The notes under the pieces: model-generated | What the model was told of the DNA's origin: nothing | Seen by the model: the letters and a program-made list of their open reading frames with translations, nothing else | The model's database searches: none | Translations under genes and position numbers: made by a program | Part shown: positions 15,342 to 24,223 of the stretch, in pieces | How positions within the stretch are numbered: the first letter of the stretch is position 1 | Layout of the letters: every line of letters begins with the position of its first letter | Origin: Paenibacillus sp. oral taxon 786 str. D14 | GTDB taxonomy: Bacteria; Bacillota; Bacilli; Paenibacillales; Paenibacillaceae | Direction: 5' to 3' | Assembly: GCF_000159955.1 (NCBI RefSeq) | Contig: NZ_GG695970.1 | Span: 434,168-461,753, forward strand | Length of the DNA: 27,586 bases

Positions 15342-15497
15342 CTATCAAGCCATACGCTGCATGATTTTCAGAAAGTGGATTGTAAGATTCATCTCTTGAA
15401 TCAAGGAAGGTTCACTTTTGAGGGATCTTATGATCAATTTGTAGAGTCTCATATCGATGCCAATCCCGATGATATCTTTGTTGAACTCGTAAAGTAG
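15342..15497 (+). pseudogene. Decayed 3' end of an unknown gene
   Basis: Between two in-frame stops, one frame encodes about 51 residues that look like the end of a real protein: HLLNQGRFTFEGSYDQFVES followed by HIDANPDDIFVELVK and a TAG at 15495. There is no ATG or ribosome site in frame. A strong terminator starts eight bases after the stop, as it would behind a true gene. An ATG at 15294 opens a different frame for 34 codons (MSLTENLTILENYPSNYQAI), so an original gene broken by frameshift is possible. I do not recognise the family. Base composition is more AT-rich than in neighbouring genes. Confidence 0.45.
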
Positions 15498-15504
15498 TAA
15501 TGAT

Positions 15505-15555
15505 GAAACTCTTGCTAATGGGGGGGAGACCCCGTTAGTAAGGGTTTCTTTTTTT
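15505..15555 (+). terminator. Long-stem terminator after the gene remnant
   Basis: A 19-bp stem from GAAACTCTTGCTAATGGGG (15505-15523) and CCCCGTTAGTAAGGGTTTC (15530-15548) contains three G-U pairs and a 6-nt loop, and is followed by seven Ts. Confidence 0.92.
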
Positions 15556-15574
15556 ACACTAGGGTATGTTCGAT

Positions 15575-15604
15575 TTGCACCAAAGTGCCGAATACAATTA
15601 TACT
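15575..15604 (+). promoter_or_regulatory. Promoter of the MgtC-like gene
   Basis: TTGCAC (15575-15580) and TATACT (15599-15604) are separated by 18 bp, or TTATAC by 17 bp. The start codon is about 30 bp downstream. Confidence 0.5.
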
Positions 15605-15633
15605 CACCTTATATACTTGAAGGAGTTGCGATC

Positions 15634-16347
15634 ATGAACAACGAAATGGAAATGGTTGTAAAGCTTGGCCTAGCTCTATTGTTCGGGTTATTTATCGGTA
15701 TCGACCGGCAATTAAAGCAGAAACCGCTGGGAATCAAGACGAGTATGGTTATTTGTATTGCCAGCTGCTTGGTTACGATCGTGTCGATCGAGGCGTTTGC
15801 CAAATTCGCCGGACCGGATCATCCGAACATGGATCCGATGCGGCTAGCTGCGCAAATCGTCAGCGGGATCGGTTTCCTGGGGGCAGGGGCGATACTTCGC
15901 CGAAGCAATGAGGGGATCTCCGGCCTTACCTCTGCGGCGATGATCTGGGCAGCGTCCGGGATTGGGATCGCAATCGGAACCGGGTTTTATCTGGCTGCTG
16001 CATTAACGGTGGTTCTGTTGATCATTTCCGTGAATGTCGTACCCTATATCATTAAATGGATTGGACCCTATAAGCTGAATCAGCGCGATGTCTCCATCAA
16101 AATCGTCATGGAGGATCACGGCAACGTAACCGAACTGATTCGTATCATCGAATGCAGCGGTGATCCAGAACAAGGAACGAAAGTGAACAAGCACCGGATT
16201 CGGCGGCTGAAAATCAAAGACTTGGAGGAAGGACGCCAGCGGATCGATATGGTGATTACCGCATCGGAGAAGGAGTATACGACGGAGCTGTACCATTTTC
16301 TCCGGAAGATTAACCATGTCATCAGCGTGGAAGTGGAGAATCTCTAG
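15634..16347 (+). CDS. MgtC/SapB family membrane protein
   Basis: A 237-residue protein with an MgtC/SapB N-terminal domain of about four to five helices and a cytosolic C-terminal domain. The family core is evident: LLFGLFIGIDRQLKQKPLGI, GIKTSMVICIASCLV, QIVSGIGFLGAGAI and GLTSAAMIWAASGIGIAIG. The C-terminal part (about 148-237, from QRDVSIKIVMEDHG) has an ACT-like pattern. MgtC proteins are linked to growth in low magnesium and to control of P-type ATPases. Whether this one does that is unknown, and no magnesium transporter is nearby. The ribosome site is GAAGGAG. It has its own promoter, so it is probably monocistronic. Confidence 0.88.
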   Translation: MNNEMEMVVKLGLALLFGLFIGIDRQLKQKPLGIKTSMVICIASCLVTIVSIEAFAKFAGPDHPNMDPMRLAAQIVSGIGFLGAGAILRRSNEGISGLTSAAMIWAASGIGIAIGTGFYLAAALTVVLLIISVNVVPYIIKWIGPYKLNQRDVSIKIVMEDHGNVTELIRIIECSGDPEQGTKVNKHRIRRLKIKDLEEGRQRIDMVITASEKEYTTELYHFLRKINHVISVEVENL

Positions 16348-16403
16348 TTAAGGTTTTATTTTGTTTAACTTCAGTTTAAATTCCGAATGTAGTCTTTTTC
16401 CTA

Positions 16404-16422
16404 GAGCCGGTATTTCCGGCTC
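16404..16422 (+). terminator. Weak hairpin, possible terminator
   Basis: GAGCCGG/CCGGCTC is a perfect 7-bp stem with a TATTT loop, followed by GTCTTGTTT, which is a poor T run. It may end the MgtC-like transcript or shape the leader of the ABC gene. Confidence 0.45.
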
Positions 16423-16460
16423 GTCTTGTTTCAGATAGAGATGGAAGGGAAGAGAAACAC

Positions 16461-18293
16461 ATGCCAAGGAATAACTTCAATTTTAAAGATACCGATCGTC
16501 AAGTGAGCACAAGTGGTGGAAGCTCAAAGGCGTTTTTCCGCCTGCTGCGGGAAACGAAGCCGCCGCTGCCGCTGTTTGCCGTCGCGATCGTCCTCAGCTT
16601 GCTGTCAACGTTGGTCAGCCTCGTGATTCCGATGTTCACGAAGAATCTTGTTGACGGCTTTTCGTTGTCTTCCATCAGCGGTTCGCAGATCGTGTGGATC
16701 GGCGCCGCATTTGTCGGGATGTCCGTCGCTTCGGGACTATCGATCTTCCTGCTGAATTATACCGGTCAGCGCATGGTTGCTGGCCTGCGGGATCGTTTAT
16801 GGAAGAAACTGCTCTGCTTGCCGGTATCTTACTTCGACAACAATCGGACCGGGGAGTCGGTCAGCCGAATGACCAATGACACCGGGATCATCAAAACGTT
16901 GATCTCCGAACAGGTCTCCGGCTTTATCAGCGGAATCATCTCGATTCTGGGTGCGGTGGCCGTTCTATTTTACTTGAACTGGAAAATGACCCTGGTGATG
17001 TTCGCGGTGATCCCGCTTGCCGCTTTGATTCTTGTACCGCTGGGCCGGACGATGTATAAAATTTCGCTGGCCATGCAGGACGAGACCGCATCTTTTACAG
17101 CGGCCTTAAGCCAGGTGTTGTCCGAAATCCGCCTGGTCAAAGCATCGAACGCGGAGCGGAAGGAATATGAAAGCGGCAGCCAAGCGATTGGCAGACTGCT
17201 CTCCTTCGGCGTGCGGGAGGGCAAAGTCATGGCATGGATTAGCCCGTTTATGGCCTTTGTCATGATGATGCTGCTCGTCGTGGTAATTGGCTACGGCGGG
17301 ATGCAGGTGGCGGGCGGCGGGTTGTCCGCCGGGGAACTGGTGGCGTTTATTCTGTACCTCGTTCAGATCGTCATGCCGATGACGCAGTTGACGACGTTTT
17401 TCACCCAACTTCAGAAAGCCAAAGGCGCTACGGAACGGATTCTCCAAACGCTGGATGCCGAGGAGGAGCCTTTTGGCCAAGGTCAGGAGATTACGAAGGC
17501 GGATCAGCCGTTAATCGTGGACGGGGTTACCTTCGGGTACAAACCGGACGAGCCGGTGTTGCAGGACGTTTCCTTTACGATGGAGCCGGGGACGGTAACG
17601 GCGGTCGTTGGCCCAAGCGGCGGCGGCAAAACGACGTTATTTTCCTTGCTGGAGCGGTTTTACGTGCCGCAGCAGGGCAGTATCCGACTGGGAGATGACC
17701 CCATCGATTCGTTTTCGCTTCGCTCCTGGCGTGGGATGATTGGGTACGTCTCGCAGGAAAGCCCGATTATCGCCGGAACCATCCGTGAGAATCTGTGCTA
17801 CGGCATCGAGCGCGAAGTCAGCGAAGCGGAGCTGCAGCGGGCGGCGGAGATGGCTTATGCTGACGGCTTTATCGCCGAACTGCCGAACGGGTTCGATACC
17901 GATGTCGGCGAGCGCGGGGTTAAGCTGTCCGGCGGGCAGCGGCAGCGGATCGCGATTGCACGGGCCCTGTTGCGCGATCCGAAAATCCTCATGCTGGACG
18001 AAGCGACCTCGAGCCTGGACAGCCGCTCGGAAATCGTCGTCCAGAAGGCGCTAAATAACCTCATGAAAGGCCGGACGACGATTGTCATCGCCCACCGTCT
18101 CTCCACCGTCATTGGGGCGGATCAGCTGATTTTTATCGAAAAAGGGAAGGTTACGGGCCGAGGCACACATGAGCAGCTCTTGCGTCAGCACGCCATGTAT
18201 CGCGAGTTCGCCTCGCAGCAGCTGCAAATCGCCGCAAGCCGAGAAGAGTCGGAACCGCTCGAAAACGAGGAGGAAGAGATGCAACATGGCTAA
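16461..18293 (+). CDS. ABC exporter, fused membrane and ATPase domains
   Basis: A 610-residue half-transporter of the BmrA/LmrA type, expected to act as a homodimer or with another half. The transmembrane domain (about 35-325) has six helices and the coupling-region pattern [20 protein letters not shown]. The ATPase domain (about 345-590) is complete: Walker [10 protein letters not shown] (about 384-392), signature [16 protein letters not shown], Walker [13 protein letters not shown] and switch histidine in IVIAHRLST. The substrate cannot be read from sequence; multidrug or peptide export is typical. Its last eight bases overlap the response regulator gene, so exporter and two-component system form one operon. 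That suggests the system controls the exporter or responds to the same compound. Confidence 0.92.
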   Translation: MPRNNFNFKDTDRQVSTSGGSSKAFFRLLRETKPPLPLFAVAIVLSLLSTLVSLVIPMFTKNLVDGFSLSSISGSQIVWIGAAFVGMSVASGLSIFLLNYTGQRMVAGLRDRLWKKLLCLPVSYFDNNRTGESVSRMTNDTGIIKTLISEQVSGFISGIISILGAVAVLFYLNWKMTLVMFAVIPLAALILVPLGRTMYKISLAMQDETASFTAALSQVLSEIRLVKASNAERKEYESGSQAIGRLLSFGVREGKVMAWISPFMAFVMMMLLVVVIGYGGMQVAGGGLSAGELVAFILYLVQIVMPMTQLTTFFTQLQKAKGATERILQTLDAEEEPFGQGQEITKADQPLIVDGVTFGYKPDEPVLQDVSFTMEPGTVTAVVGPSGGGKTTLFSLLERFYVPQQGSIRLGDDPIDSFSLRSWRGMIGYVSQESPIIAGTIRENLCYGIEREVSEAELQRAAEMAYADGFIAELPNGFDTDVGERGVKLSGGQRQRIAIARALLRDPKILMLDEATSSLDSRSEIVVQKALNNLMKGRTTIVIAHRLSTVIGADQLIFIEKGKVTGRGTHEQLLRQHAMYREFASQQLQIAASREESEPLENEEEEMQHG

Positions 18294-18966
18294 AATTCTC
18301 GTAGTTGACGACGATCAGCATATCCGCGAGCTGGTTCGCCTGTTCCTGGAGGAAGCGGGCATCGATCAGGTGATGGAAGCCGAGAATGGACGCAAGGCGC
18401 TCGCTCTGGTGGAATCGGAGAAGGTCGACATGGTGATTTTGGACATCATGATGCCGGAGATGGACGGCTGGGACCTCTGCCGTGAGCTGCGCCGCTACTA
18501 TGATATGCCGCTGCTCATGCTGACGGCGAAGGGGGAGACTCGGCAGGTGGTTAAGGGCTTCGAGCTGGGCACGGATGATTATCTCGTCAAACCGTTCGAA
18601 CCGGCCGAGCTCGTCGCACGGGTGAAGGCGCTGCTCAAGCGCTATCAGGTGTCGATCTCCCAAACCGTGACGATTGGCGCGCTGCGAATGAACCGCAAAA
18701 CATTTGAAGTTGAAAGCGGCGAAAGCAGCATTACGCTGCCGCTTAAGGAGTTCGAGCTGCTGTTCAAGCTTGGCAGTTATGCAGGGCGAACCCTCACCCG
18801 GGAGCAGCTTATTGAGGAAATCTGGGGATACGATTTTGAAGGAAATGAACGCACGCTAGATGTGCATATTAATCGATTGCGCGAACGGTTTCCCGAGGAA
18901 ACGTTTGGATTTAAGATTCGTACGATCCGCGGTCTCGGGTATCGTTTGGAGGTGTGTGAACGTTGA
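18286..18966 (+). CDS. OmpR/PhoB-type response regulator
   Basis: A 226-residue regulator. The receiver domain has DDD at 8-10 and phospho-acceptor D53 in [12 protein letters not shown], with K in DYLVKPFEP. The winged-helix DNA-binding domain spans about 125-226 ([20 protein letters not shown], then [13 protein letters not shown] and [12 protein letters not shown]). ATG 18286 lies inside the end of the ABC gene behind GGAGGAAGAG, and its TGA overlaps the TTG start of the kinase by four bases. The overlaps at both ends indicate tight translational coupling of exporter, regulator and kinase. No binding site was identified upstream of the operon. Confidence 0.92.
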   Translation: MAKILVVDDDQHIRELVRLFLEEAGIDQVMEAENGRKALALVESEKVDMVILDIMMPEMDGWDLCRELRRYYDMPLLMLTAKGETRQVVKGFELGTDDYLVKPFEPAELVARVKALLKRYQVSISQTVTIGALRMNRKTFEVESGESSITLPLKEFELLFKLGSYAGRTLTREQLIEEIWGYDFEGNERTLDVHINRLRERFPEETFGFKIRTIRGLGYRLEVCER

Positions 18967-20027
18967 CCTTCTGGAGGAGAGCAGGAGAGATATTGCTCCG
19001 AATCGGCCAGATCCTTGTCATCCTCGCCTGTTTTGGTACGACTTGGTCTTTGGCGCGCTGGGTAACCGCAGCGGTTTACCGAAAATGGGAGCCTCCTTTT
19101 TCTGCTTATGTCATCGATCTGCTGAATGTCATTTTCGGAGTCATCTTATTTTTCTTGGTCGTGCTTCTGATCTCCGCGATGTTCCGGCCCCGTCAACTGA
19201 GAAGCCTGAACATCGTGATCGACGCGATTCGCCGGATCTCCCAAGGGGATTTCTCGGTTCGGATCGTCGGATTCGAACGGATGCGAGAGTTTGAAACCAT
19301 CGTTAACAGCATTAACGAAATGGCCGGAGCTTTGGGACAAATGGAAACGATGCGACAAGACTTCATCTCCAACGTGTCGCACGAAATCCAATCGCCGCTG
19401 ACCTCGATCCGCGGCTTTGCCAGAGCTTTGCGCAGACCGGACTTATCTCCAGAGAAACGGAACCATTACCTGGAGATCATCGAATCGGAAAGCCGCCGTT
19501 TGGCGCAGATGAGCGACAATTTGTTGAAGCTCTCCGCTCTGGAGACGGACCGTGCCTCGCTGCAAACGAACCGGTTTCGGCTTGATCGCCAACTGCAAAA
19601 CGTAGTATTGGCTTGTGAACCTCAGTGGCTCGCCAAGAACATTCAAATACAGATGGAAGTTTCAGCGTTGGAGGTGGAGGGCGCCGAGGATCTGCTTAGC
19701 CAGGTCTGGATGAATCTGCTTCATAACAGTATCAAGTTTACGCCGGAAGGCGGGGAAATTCGAGTTTCCCTCACGTCTGAAGGGGAACGGGCGGTTGTGA
19801 CGGTGGCAGACAACGGGATCGGTATGTTCGAGCAGGATTTGGTTCATATTTTTGAGCGCTTTTATAAAGCGGACAAATCCCGCACGCGCAGCGATGGGGG
19901 CAGCGGGCTGGGACTGTCGATCGTCAAAAAAATCGTGGACATCCATCAAGGTGAGATTACGGTGACTTCCGAGCCTGGCAAGGGCTCAAGCTTTAACGTG
20001 TTCATCCCTTTCCGCTGGAAACCATAA
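18963..20027 (+). CDS. HAMP-type sensor histidine kinase
   Basis: A 354-residue kinase and partner of the preceding regulator. Two transmembrane helices (about 10-32 and 48-70) enclose a short external loop of only about 15-20 residues, so sensing is probably within the membrane or through the ABC exporter. HAMP (about 72-125) is followed by HisKA with SHEIQSPLTSIRGF (the family usually has HELRTPL) and HATPase_c with N-box LLHNSIKFTPEGG, DNGIGMF, FERFYKADKSRT and GSGLGLSIVKKI. The start is TTG 18963, behind GGAGGTG, overlapping the regulator's TGA. ATG alternatives lie well downstream and would remove the first helix. Confidence 0.9.
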   Translation: MTFWRRAGEILLRIGQILVILACFGTTWSLARWVTAAVYRKWEPPFSAYVIDLLNVIFGVILFFLVVLLISAMFRPRQLRSLNIVIDAIRRISQGDFSVRIVGFERMREFETIVNSINEMAGALGQMETMRQDFISNVSHEIQSPLTSIRGFARALRRPDLSPEKRNHYLEIIESESRRLAQMSDNLLKLSALETDRASLQTNRFRLDRQLQNVVLACEPQWLAKNIQIQMEVSALEVEGAEDLLSQVWMNLLHNSIKFTPEGGEIRVSLTSEGERAVVTVADNGIGMFEQDLVHIFERFYKADKSRTRSDGGSGLGLSIVKKIVDIHQGEITVTSEPGKGSSFNVFIPFRWKP

Positions 20028-20132
20028 TCGGTGGAAATTGTAACCTTTTATTTGGATTTGGAGGCAAGAGACATGGTATGATGGTATTGTGTGCTCGTGT
20101 CTAACCAGCTCAAATAAAGGATGATTGGATGA

Positions 20133-20837
20133 ATGAGTAAACGTATTTTAATTGTCGATGATGACGAAAAAATCGCAAAACTGATCGAAATATATCTGAT
20201 GAATGAAGGCTATCATGTCCTGAAGGCGGAGGACGGCTTGCGGGCGCTGGAGATCACCGAGCAGGATGAGGTTGATTTGGTGATCCTTGACGTAATGCTC
20301 CCCGGGCTCGACGGAATATCTGTCTGTATGAAGATCCGTGAATCGAAGACCACGCCGATCTTAATGCTTAGCGCCAAGGACGGCGATATGGACAAGATTA
20401 CCGGGCTGATGACCGGAGCGGACGATTACATGGTGAAGCCGTTTAATCCGCTGGAGCTCGTCGCCCGCGTCAAATCGCTGCTTCGCCGCTCCTCCTATAC
20501 AGCACAGCCGCCAAGCTCAACGCAGTCATCGCAGGATCATATCATCAAGATCGCCTCGCTGGCGATCGACAAAGAAACGCACACGGCGACCGTAGACGGC
20601 AACCCGCTGAAGCTGACGCCTATCGAATTTGGCATTTTGCATTTGTTAGCCAGCCATCCCGGGCGGGTGTTTGGTTCTGAAGAGATCTTCGAGCTGATCT
20701 GGAAGGACAAATATTTGGACAGCAGCAATTCTGTAACCGTGCATATCAGCCGCCTCCGTGATAAGCTGGAGAAGGAAATGGATGGGGAGAAGCTGATTCG
20801 TACCGTATGGGGGGTCGGCTACAAACTTGAAAGCTAG
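20133..20837 (+). CDS. OmpR-type response regulator (VanR-like)
   Basis: A 234-residue regulator with acidic residues D9-D11, phospho-acceptor D53 in VILDVMLPGLDG and K in DYMVKPFNP. The winged-helix domain (about 135-234) shows LTPIEFGILHLLASHPGRVF, SVTVHISRLRDKLEKE and IRTVWGVGYKLES. It resembles VanR-type regulators, but no glycopeptide-resistance ligase genes are nearby. It overlaps the kinase gene by 11 bp. A set of 11-bp-phased CTTAA repeats upstream of the ECF sigma gene, about 1.2 kb downstream, is the most likely local target of this regulator. This is inferred from position and repeat phasing. Confidence 0.9.
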   Translation: MSKRILIVDDDEKIAKLIEIYLMNEGYHVLKAEDGLRALEITEQDEVDLVILDVMLPGLDGISVCMKIRESKTTPILMLSAKDGDMDKITGLMTGADDYMVKPFNPLELVARVKSLLRRSSYTAQPPSSTQSSQDHIIKIASLAIDKETHTATVDGNPLKLTPIEFGILHLLASHPGRVFGSEEIFELIWKDKYLDSSNSVTVHISRLRDKLEKEMDGEKLIRTVWGVGYKLES

Positions 20838-21918
20838 CCTGCGTTTTGTTGCCTGGTTGTTCTGGACCGTCGTCACTTCACTCATTTCGCTGTTTCTGCT
20901 TATTTTGCTGGCGCGGTTGTTTTTCCTCACCTTCCCGAGTATGACGGTGTACAATGTGGTGATGTGGATTAACCGAAATATCGGTTTCCCGGAAGCGTAT
21001 TATTTAACCGGCGTGCCGATTCTTATGCTGTTTTCGTTATATTTTTACCGCCGCAGCCTCCGCCGTCAAGAGAAGCGATACTTGGAGCAGCTGATCGAAG
21101 AGGTCCATAAAATCGAAGCCGGCTCCGTACGGAAAATCCCTGTGCAGAACGTCGGGCAGCTTGGACAGCTCGCGACCGATATCAACCGGATGATCGATCG
21201 GTTGGTCACATCCATCGAGGACGAGCGACGGGCGGAGCAGACGAAAAATGAGCTGATCACCAACGTATCCCATGATTTGCGCACCCCGCTTACCTCGATT
21301 ACCGGTTATTTGGGACTGATCGAAGAGGACCGTTACCGCGATGAGGTTGAGCTGCGTTATTATGTCAGCATGGCCTACGAGGAGTCGCTTCGATTAAAGC
21401 AGCTGCTGCAGGACTTGTTCGAATATACGCGTATGCAGAATAAGGAGATGAAGCTGGAGTTCAGGCGGATTAATCTGGCGGAGATGCTCCATCAAATGGC
21501 TGCCCATTTCGGCTGGCAGTTGCAGGAGAACGGCATGGAATGCCGGCTGTACCTGCATGGGCCGCTGTACGTTCAGGCGGATGGGGACAAGCTTCGCAGA
21601 GTCTACGAGAACCTGATGACCAATGCGATCCGGTATGGCCACGATGGCAAGTATTTGGATATTCGCGGCTGGCAGGAAGGCGATGAAATCATCACAGAGG
21701 TTGTGAATTACGGCGATCCGATCCCGACCGTCGACTTGCCGCATCTGTTTGACCGGTTCTACCGTGTGGAGAAGTCGCGCGCTTCCCAGACGGGGGGCTC
21801 CGGCATTGGCCTCGCGATCGCCAAGCATATCGTCGATTTGCATCATGGCACAATCTCAGCGGACAGCAACGAGTATCGTACCGCGTTTACGGTGCGGTTA
21901 CGCCGGGACGGTGCATGA
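20827..21918 (+). CDS. Sensor histidine kinase (VanS-like)
   Basis: A 363-residue kinase with two transmembrane helices (about 8-35 and 58-76), a short external loop, a HAMP-like linker (about 78-130), HisKA with NVSHDLRTPLTSITGYL, and HATPase_c with YENLMTNAIRYGHDG, FDRFYRVEKSRASQTGGSG and GIGLAIAKHIV. The G1 box is altered: where most kinases have DxGxG, the sequence reads VNYGDPIPTVDLPHLF, as in VanS-like kinases. Start TTG 20827 is chosen since it opens just before the first helix and overlaps the regulator gene. No strong ribosome site is visible there, which fits translational coupling. A hairpin terminator follows. Confidence 0.88.
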   Translation: MKASLRFVAWLFWTVVTSLISLFLLILLARLFFLTFPSMTVYNVVMWINRNIGFPEAYYLTGVPILMLFSLYFYRRSLRRQEKRYLEQLIEEVHKIEAGSVRKIPVQNVGQLGQLATDINRMIDRLVTSIEDERRAEQTKNELITNVSHDLRTPLTSITGYLGLIEEDRYRDEVELRYYVSMAYEESLRLKQLLQDLFEYTRMQNKEMKLEFRRINLAEMLHQMAAHFGWQLQENGMECRLYLHGPLYVQADGDKLRRVYENLMTNAIRYGHDGKYLDIRGWQEGDEIITEVVNYGDPIPTVDLPHLFDRFYRVEKSRASQTGGSGIGLAIAKHIVDLHHGTISADSNEYRTAFTVRLRRDGA

Positions 21919-21942
21919 ACTATCAACTAGAATTCGCATGAT

Positions 21943-21963
21943 GACGCCAGATGGCGTCTTTTT
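21943..21963 (+). terminator. Terminator of the regulator-kinase operon
   Basis: GACGCC/GGCGTC stem (with A-T closing at the loop) spans 21943-21958 and is followed by five Ts. It separates the two-component operon from the sigma factor gene. Confidence 0.75.
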
Positions 21964-21964
21964 G

Positions 21965-22041
21965 TTTAAGGAAAACGCAGTAAATTCTTAAGGAAAACTT
22001 AACAATTTCTTAGTCGGGACGCAAACTCTATTCGGCATAAT
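21965..22041 (+). promoter_or_regulatory. ECF sigma gene promoter with phased CTTAA repeats
   Basis: CTTAA occurs at 21987 and 21998, and CTTAG at 22009, exactly 11 bp apart. TTTAAGGAAAAC at 21965-21976 and the related TTAAGGAAAAC at 21988-21998 lie 22 bp apart, two further turns in phase. This is the pattern of direct repeats bound by OmpR/PhoP/VanR-type regulators. The last repeat ends where a -35 box would begin, and CATAAT (22036-22041) is a good -10. There is no canonical -35, so activation by a bound regulator is likely. Confidence 0.55.
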
Positions 22042-22109
22042 GGACCAAGTATGGCGGAGATATAAAGACAGCCTTGTTCTGAAAGCCGGGAGAAAGTGAG
22101 GAATCAATC

Positions 22110-22601
22110 ATGAAGACTCGTTCTATGGATTTGCTTTACCGCGAATATAAAAATGACGTTTTTCGATATTTGTATAGTATGTGCCGTAACTCGCATATCG
22201 CTGAGGATTTGATGCAGGAGACGTTTTGCCGGGCGCTGATGCACCTGCACGAAGCAGAGGGGAAAAGGGCCAAGGCCTGGCTTCTTCGCGTCGCCCATAA
22301 CGCTTATATCGACTTGCTGCGGAAGGAAAGCCGGTCGTCCTCGTACGAAAATGAATTTTTCCACCGTTATCCGAGTGACGATACACCGGAGAAATCCGTG
22401 CTTGGCGAGGAAAACCGCCGGGAACTATACGCGCAGCTGGCTTTTTTGCAGCCCAATCAACAACATGCGGTGCTGCTGTATGACGTACAGGGCTTCTCTT
22501 ATCAGGAGTCGGCGGATTTGATGGGCATCTCGTTATCCCATTTCAAAATCGTGTTGTATCGCGCCAGACAAAAGCTGCGCCGGTCTAGAGAAACAGCCTG
22601 A
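22110..22601 (+). CDS. ECF sigma factor, SigM-like
   Basis: A 163-residue sigma-70 family factor of the ECF group with region 2 (about 8-75) and region 4 (about 108-160) only. Region 2 contains YREYKNDVFRYLYSMCRNSH and IAEDLMQETFCRALMHLHEA, very like Bacillus SigM. Region 4 contains YQESADLMGISLSHFKIVLY followed by RARQKLRR. SigM in Bacillus governs cell-envelope stress genes and is held by the membrane proteins YhdL and YhdK. No anti-sigma gene follows here: the next 377 bp hold only a terminator and a broken ORF. Control may therefore be mainly transcriptional, through the phased repeats upstream. The ribosome site is GAGAAAGTGAGG. Confidence 0.88.
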   Translation: MKTRSMDLLYREYKNDVFRYLYSMCRNSHIAEDLMQETFCRALMHLHEAEGKRAKAWLLRVAHNAYIDLLRKESRSSSYENEFFHRYPSDDTPEKSVLGEENRRELYAQLAFLQPNQQHAVLLYDVQGFSYQESADLMGISLSHFKIVLYRARQKLRRSRETA

Positions 22602-22659
22602 TCTTATATACTTATACTTAATCATACTTAACTATCTAAATATGAAATTTTCACCTTTG

Positions 22660-22683
22660 AGGCTGCCTTTGGGCAGTCTTTTT
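22660..22683 (+). terminator. Terminator of the ECF sigma gene
   Basis: AGGCTGCC (22660-22667) and GGCAGTCT (22672-22679) pair with one G-U and a TTTG loop, followed by Ts. Confidence 0.8.
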
Positions 22684-22762
22684 GGTTTGTTCTCTGTTCA
22701 ATTCGGTTTACTTGATGTAGGATATTACCAGAAATCACCTGAACCTAAGGAGGACGAAACCC

Positions 22763-22919
22763 ATGTCGAAGTTGCCATATCATCTGCAAGACTGCGTTTC
22801 ATCTGGAAGCCTCGCCGCTGGGCCAAGGTCATTTGCTGGAGCATGAGTTACTGAAAGGCATAGATTCAGGCGATGGATGGGTTAAACCGCAACCAACGTT
22901 TTGGGTCGGATCCGGATAA
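22763..22919 (+). pseudogene. Frameshifted small ORF with strong ribosome site
   Basis: An ideal ribosome site AAGGAGG (22747-22753) stands nine bases before ATG 22763. In that frame only 27 codons follow (MSKLPYHLQDCVSSG..., TGA at 22844). The +1 frame is open across the same stretch and continues to TAA 22917-22919 with protein-like sequence: TAFHLEASPLGQGHLLEHEL followed by LKGIDSGDGWVKPQPTFWVG. Joining MSKLPYHLQ to this frame would give a protein of about 52 residues. This looks like a small gene with a one-base indel, or a gene fragment. A sequencing error or programmed shift cannot be excluded. I do not recognise the family. Confidence 0.4.
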
Positions 22920-22978
22920 AAACGTTCCAAAGTAAATGAAGCAAACCATCCTATATCAGATAAAAATGTGAGGTCAAG

Positions 22979-24223
22979 ATGAACCAGTCAACCGCCGTCA
23001 AAACGGCTAACCCTGCATTCACGGTCTATCCGATTCTTTTTGCGATCAGCACGGTGCATTTATTAAACGATACGATGCAATCCGCGATCCCGGCTTTATT
23101 CCCGGTACTGCGCGAATCTCTGTTGTTATCCTACGGCCAAATCGGCTGGATTTCGTTCGCCATGAACATGACGGCTTCCGTGTTTCAGCCATTGGTCGGT
23201 TTGTACTCGGATGTTCGGCCCCGGCCTTATATTCTGCCGCTTGGCGTTTGCTTTACGCTGGCGGGCATCGTCATGCTGGCCTTTGCCCCCAGCTATCCAT
23301 TGATTCTGCTGGCGGTCACCTCTATCGGGCTGGGCTCGTCGGTGTTCCACCCGGAGTCGTCGCGCGTTGCTTATTTGGCGGCAGGTACGAGACGCGGGCT
23401 GGCGCAGTCGATTTTTCAGGTCGGCGGGAATATCGGAGCTTCGTTAGGTCCGATCATGTCGGCTTTGATCTTTATCCCTTTGGGTCAGACCAGCGTCGCT
23501 TGGTTTGCTTTGGCGGCGGTGGCGGCGATCGTCATCCAGTTTTGCGTGGCAAAATGGTACAGCGGGCAGGATCTGAAACCGCGTAAGCCGCGTACAACAG
23601 GTTCGGCAGCCGCGGGCGGAGCCGCTCGGCCAAAGAGCCGCCTCAGCCGGGGCAAGATCATACTGGCCATCACCGTGCTGGTGCTGTTGTTATTCTCCAA
23701 AAACGTCTACTCGATCAGCATCTCGACGTTTTATTCGTTTTTCCTTATGGACCATTACGGCGTTGCTAAAGATACGGCACAATGGTATATTTTCGCCTTT
23801 TTGGCGGCTTCGGCGGTGGGTACGTTTTTTGGCGGGCCGATCGCGGACCGCTATGGTCGGCGCAACATCATATGGGTATCTATTCTTGGAACGGCGCCGT
23901 TTTCGATGCTACTGCCTTACGCTAACCTGTTCTGGTCAGGTGTACTTGTCGTCATTGCCGGCCTGATCATGTCCTCGGCTTTTTCGATTATCGTTGTGTA
24001 TGCGCAGGAGCTGCTGCCGGGAAAGGTAGGGCTGATCTCCGGCCTGTTCTTCGGCTTGTCCTTTGGACTTGGCGGCTTAGGTTCCGCCGTGTTGGGGAAC
24101 TTTGCCGATCAGGCAGGCATTCTGTTCATTATGCAGGTATGCTCCTTGCTGCCGTTGATCGGTCTGCTCACCGTCCTGCTGCCAAAGGATGAAGCATTAA
24201 AAGAGCAGGAGGCGGGGAGTTGA
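22979..24223 (+). CDS. MFS exporter, fosmidomycin-resistance (Fsr) type
   Basis: A 414-residue major facilitator with about 12 helices and a central cytosolic loop (about 198-222, rich in K, R, A and G). The N-terminal signature STVHLLNDTMQSAIPALFPV is the hallmark of the Fsr group, and the segment GLGSSVFHPESSRVAYLAAG also fits. A second motif, GGPIADRYGRRNI, is the MFS loop motif. Fsr proteins export fosmidomycin and perhaps other small molecules. The natural substrate here is unknown. The start follows GTGAGG at five bases. Its TGA overlaps the start of the next gene (TGATG), so the two are co-translated. Confidence 0.88.
   Translation: MNQSTAVKTANPAFTVYPILFAISTVHLLNDTMQSAIPALFPVLRESLLLSYGQIGWISFAMNMTASVFQPLVGLYSDVRPRPYILPLGVCFTLAGIVMLAFAPSYPLILLAVTSIGLGSSVFHPESSRVAYLAAGTRRGLAQSIFQVGGNIGASLGPIMSALIFIPLGQTSVAWFALAAVAAIVIQFCVAKWYSGQDLKPRKPRTTGSAAAGGAARPKSRLSRGKIILAITVLVLLLFSKNVYSISISTFYSFFLMDHYGVAKDTAQWYIFAFLAASAVGTFFGGPIADRYGRRNIIWVSILGTAPFSMLLPYANLFWSGVLVVIAGLIMSSAFSIIVVYAQELLPGKVGLISGLFFGLSFGLGGLGSAVLGNFADQAGILFIMQVCSLLPLIGLLTVLLPKDEALKEQEAGS

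Noticed and set aside
20133..21918. Glycopeptide resistance operon (VanRS-like pair)
   Set aside because: No vanH, vanA or vanX-type genes follow. Resemblance of the regulator and kinase alone does not show resistance.
22642..22854. 70-codon ORF after the ECF sigma gene
   Set aside because: It starts upstream of and runs across the sigma gene's terminator, lacks a ribosome site and has no protein-like pattern. The reading from ATG 22763 with the +1 frame explains the stretch better.
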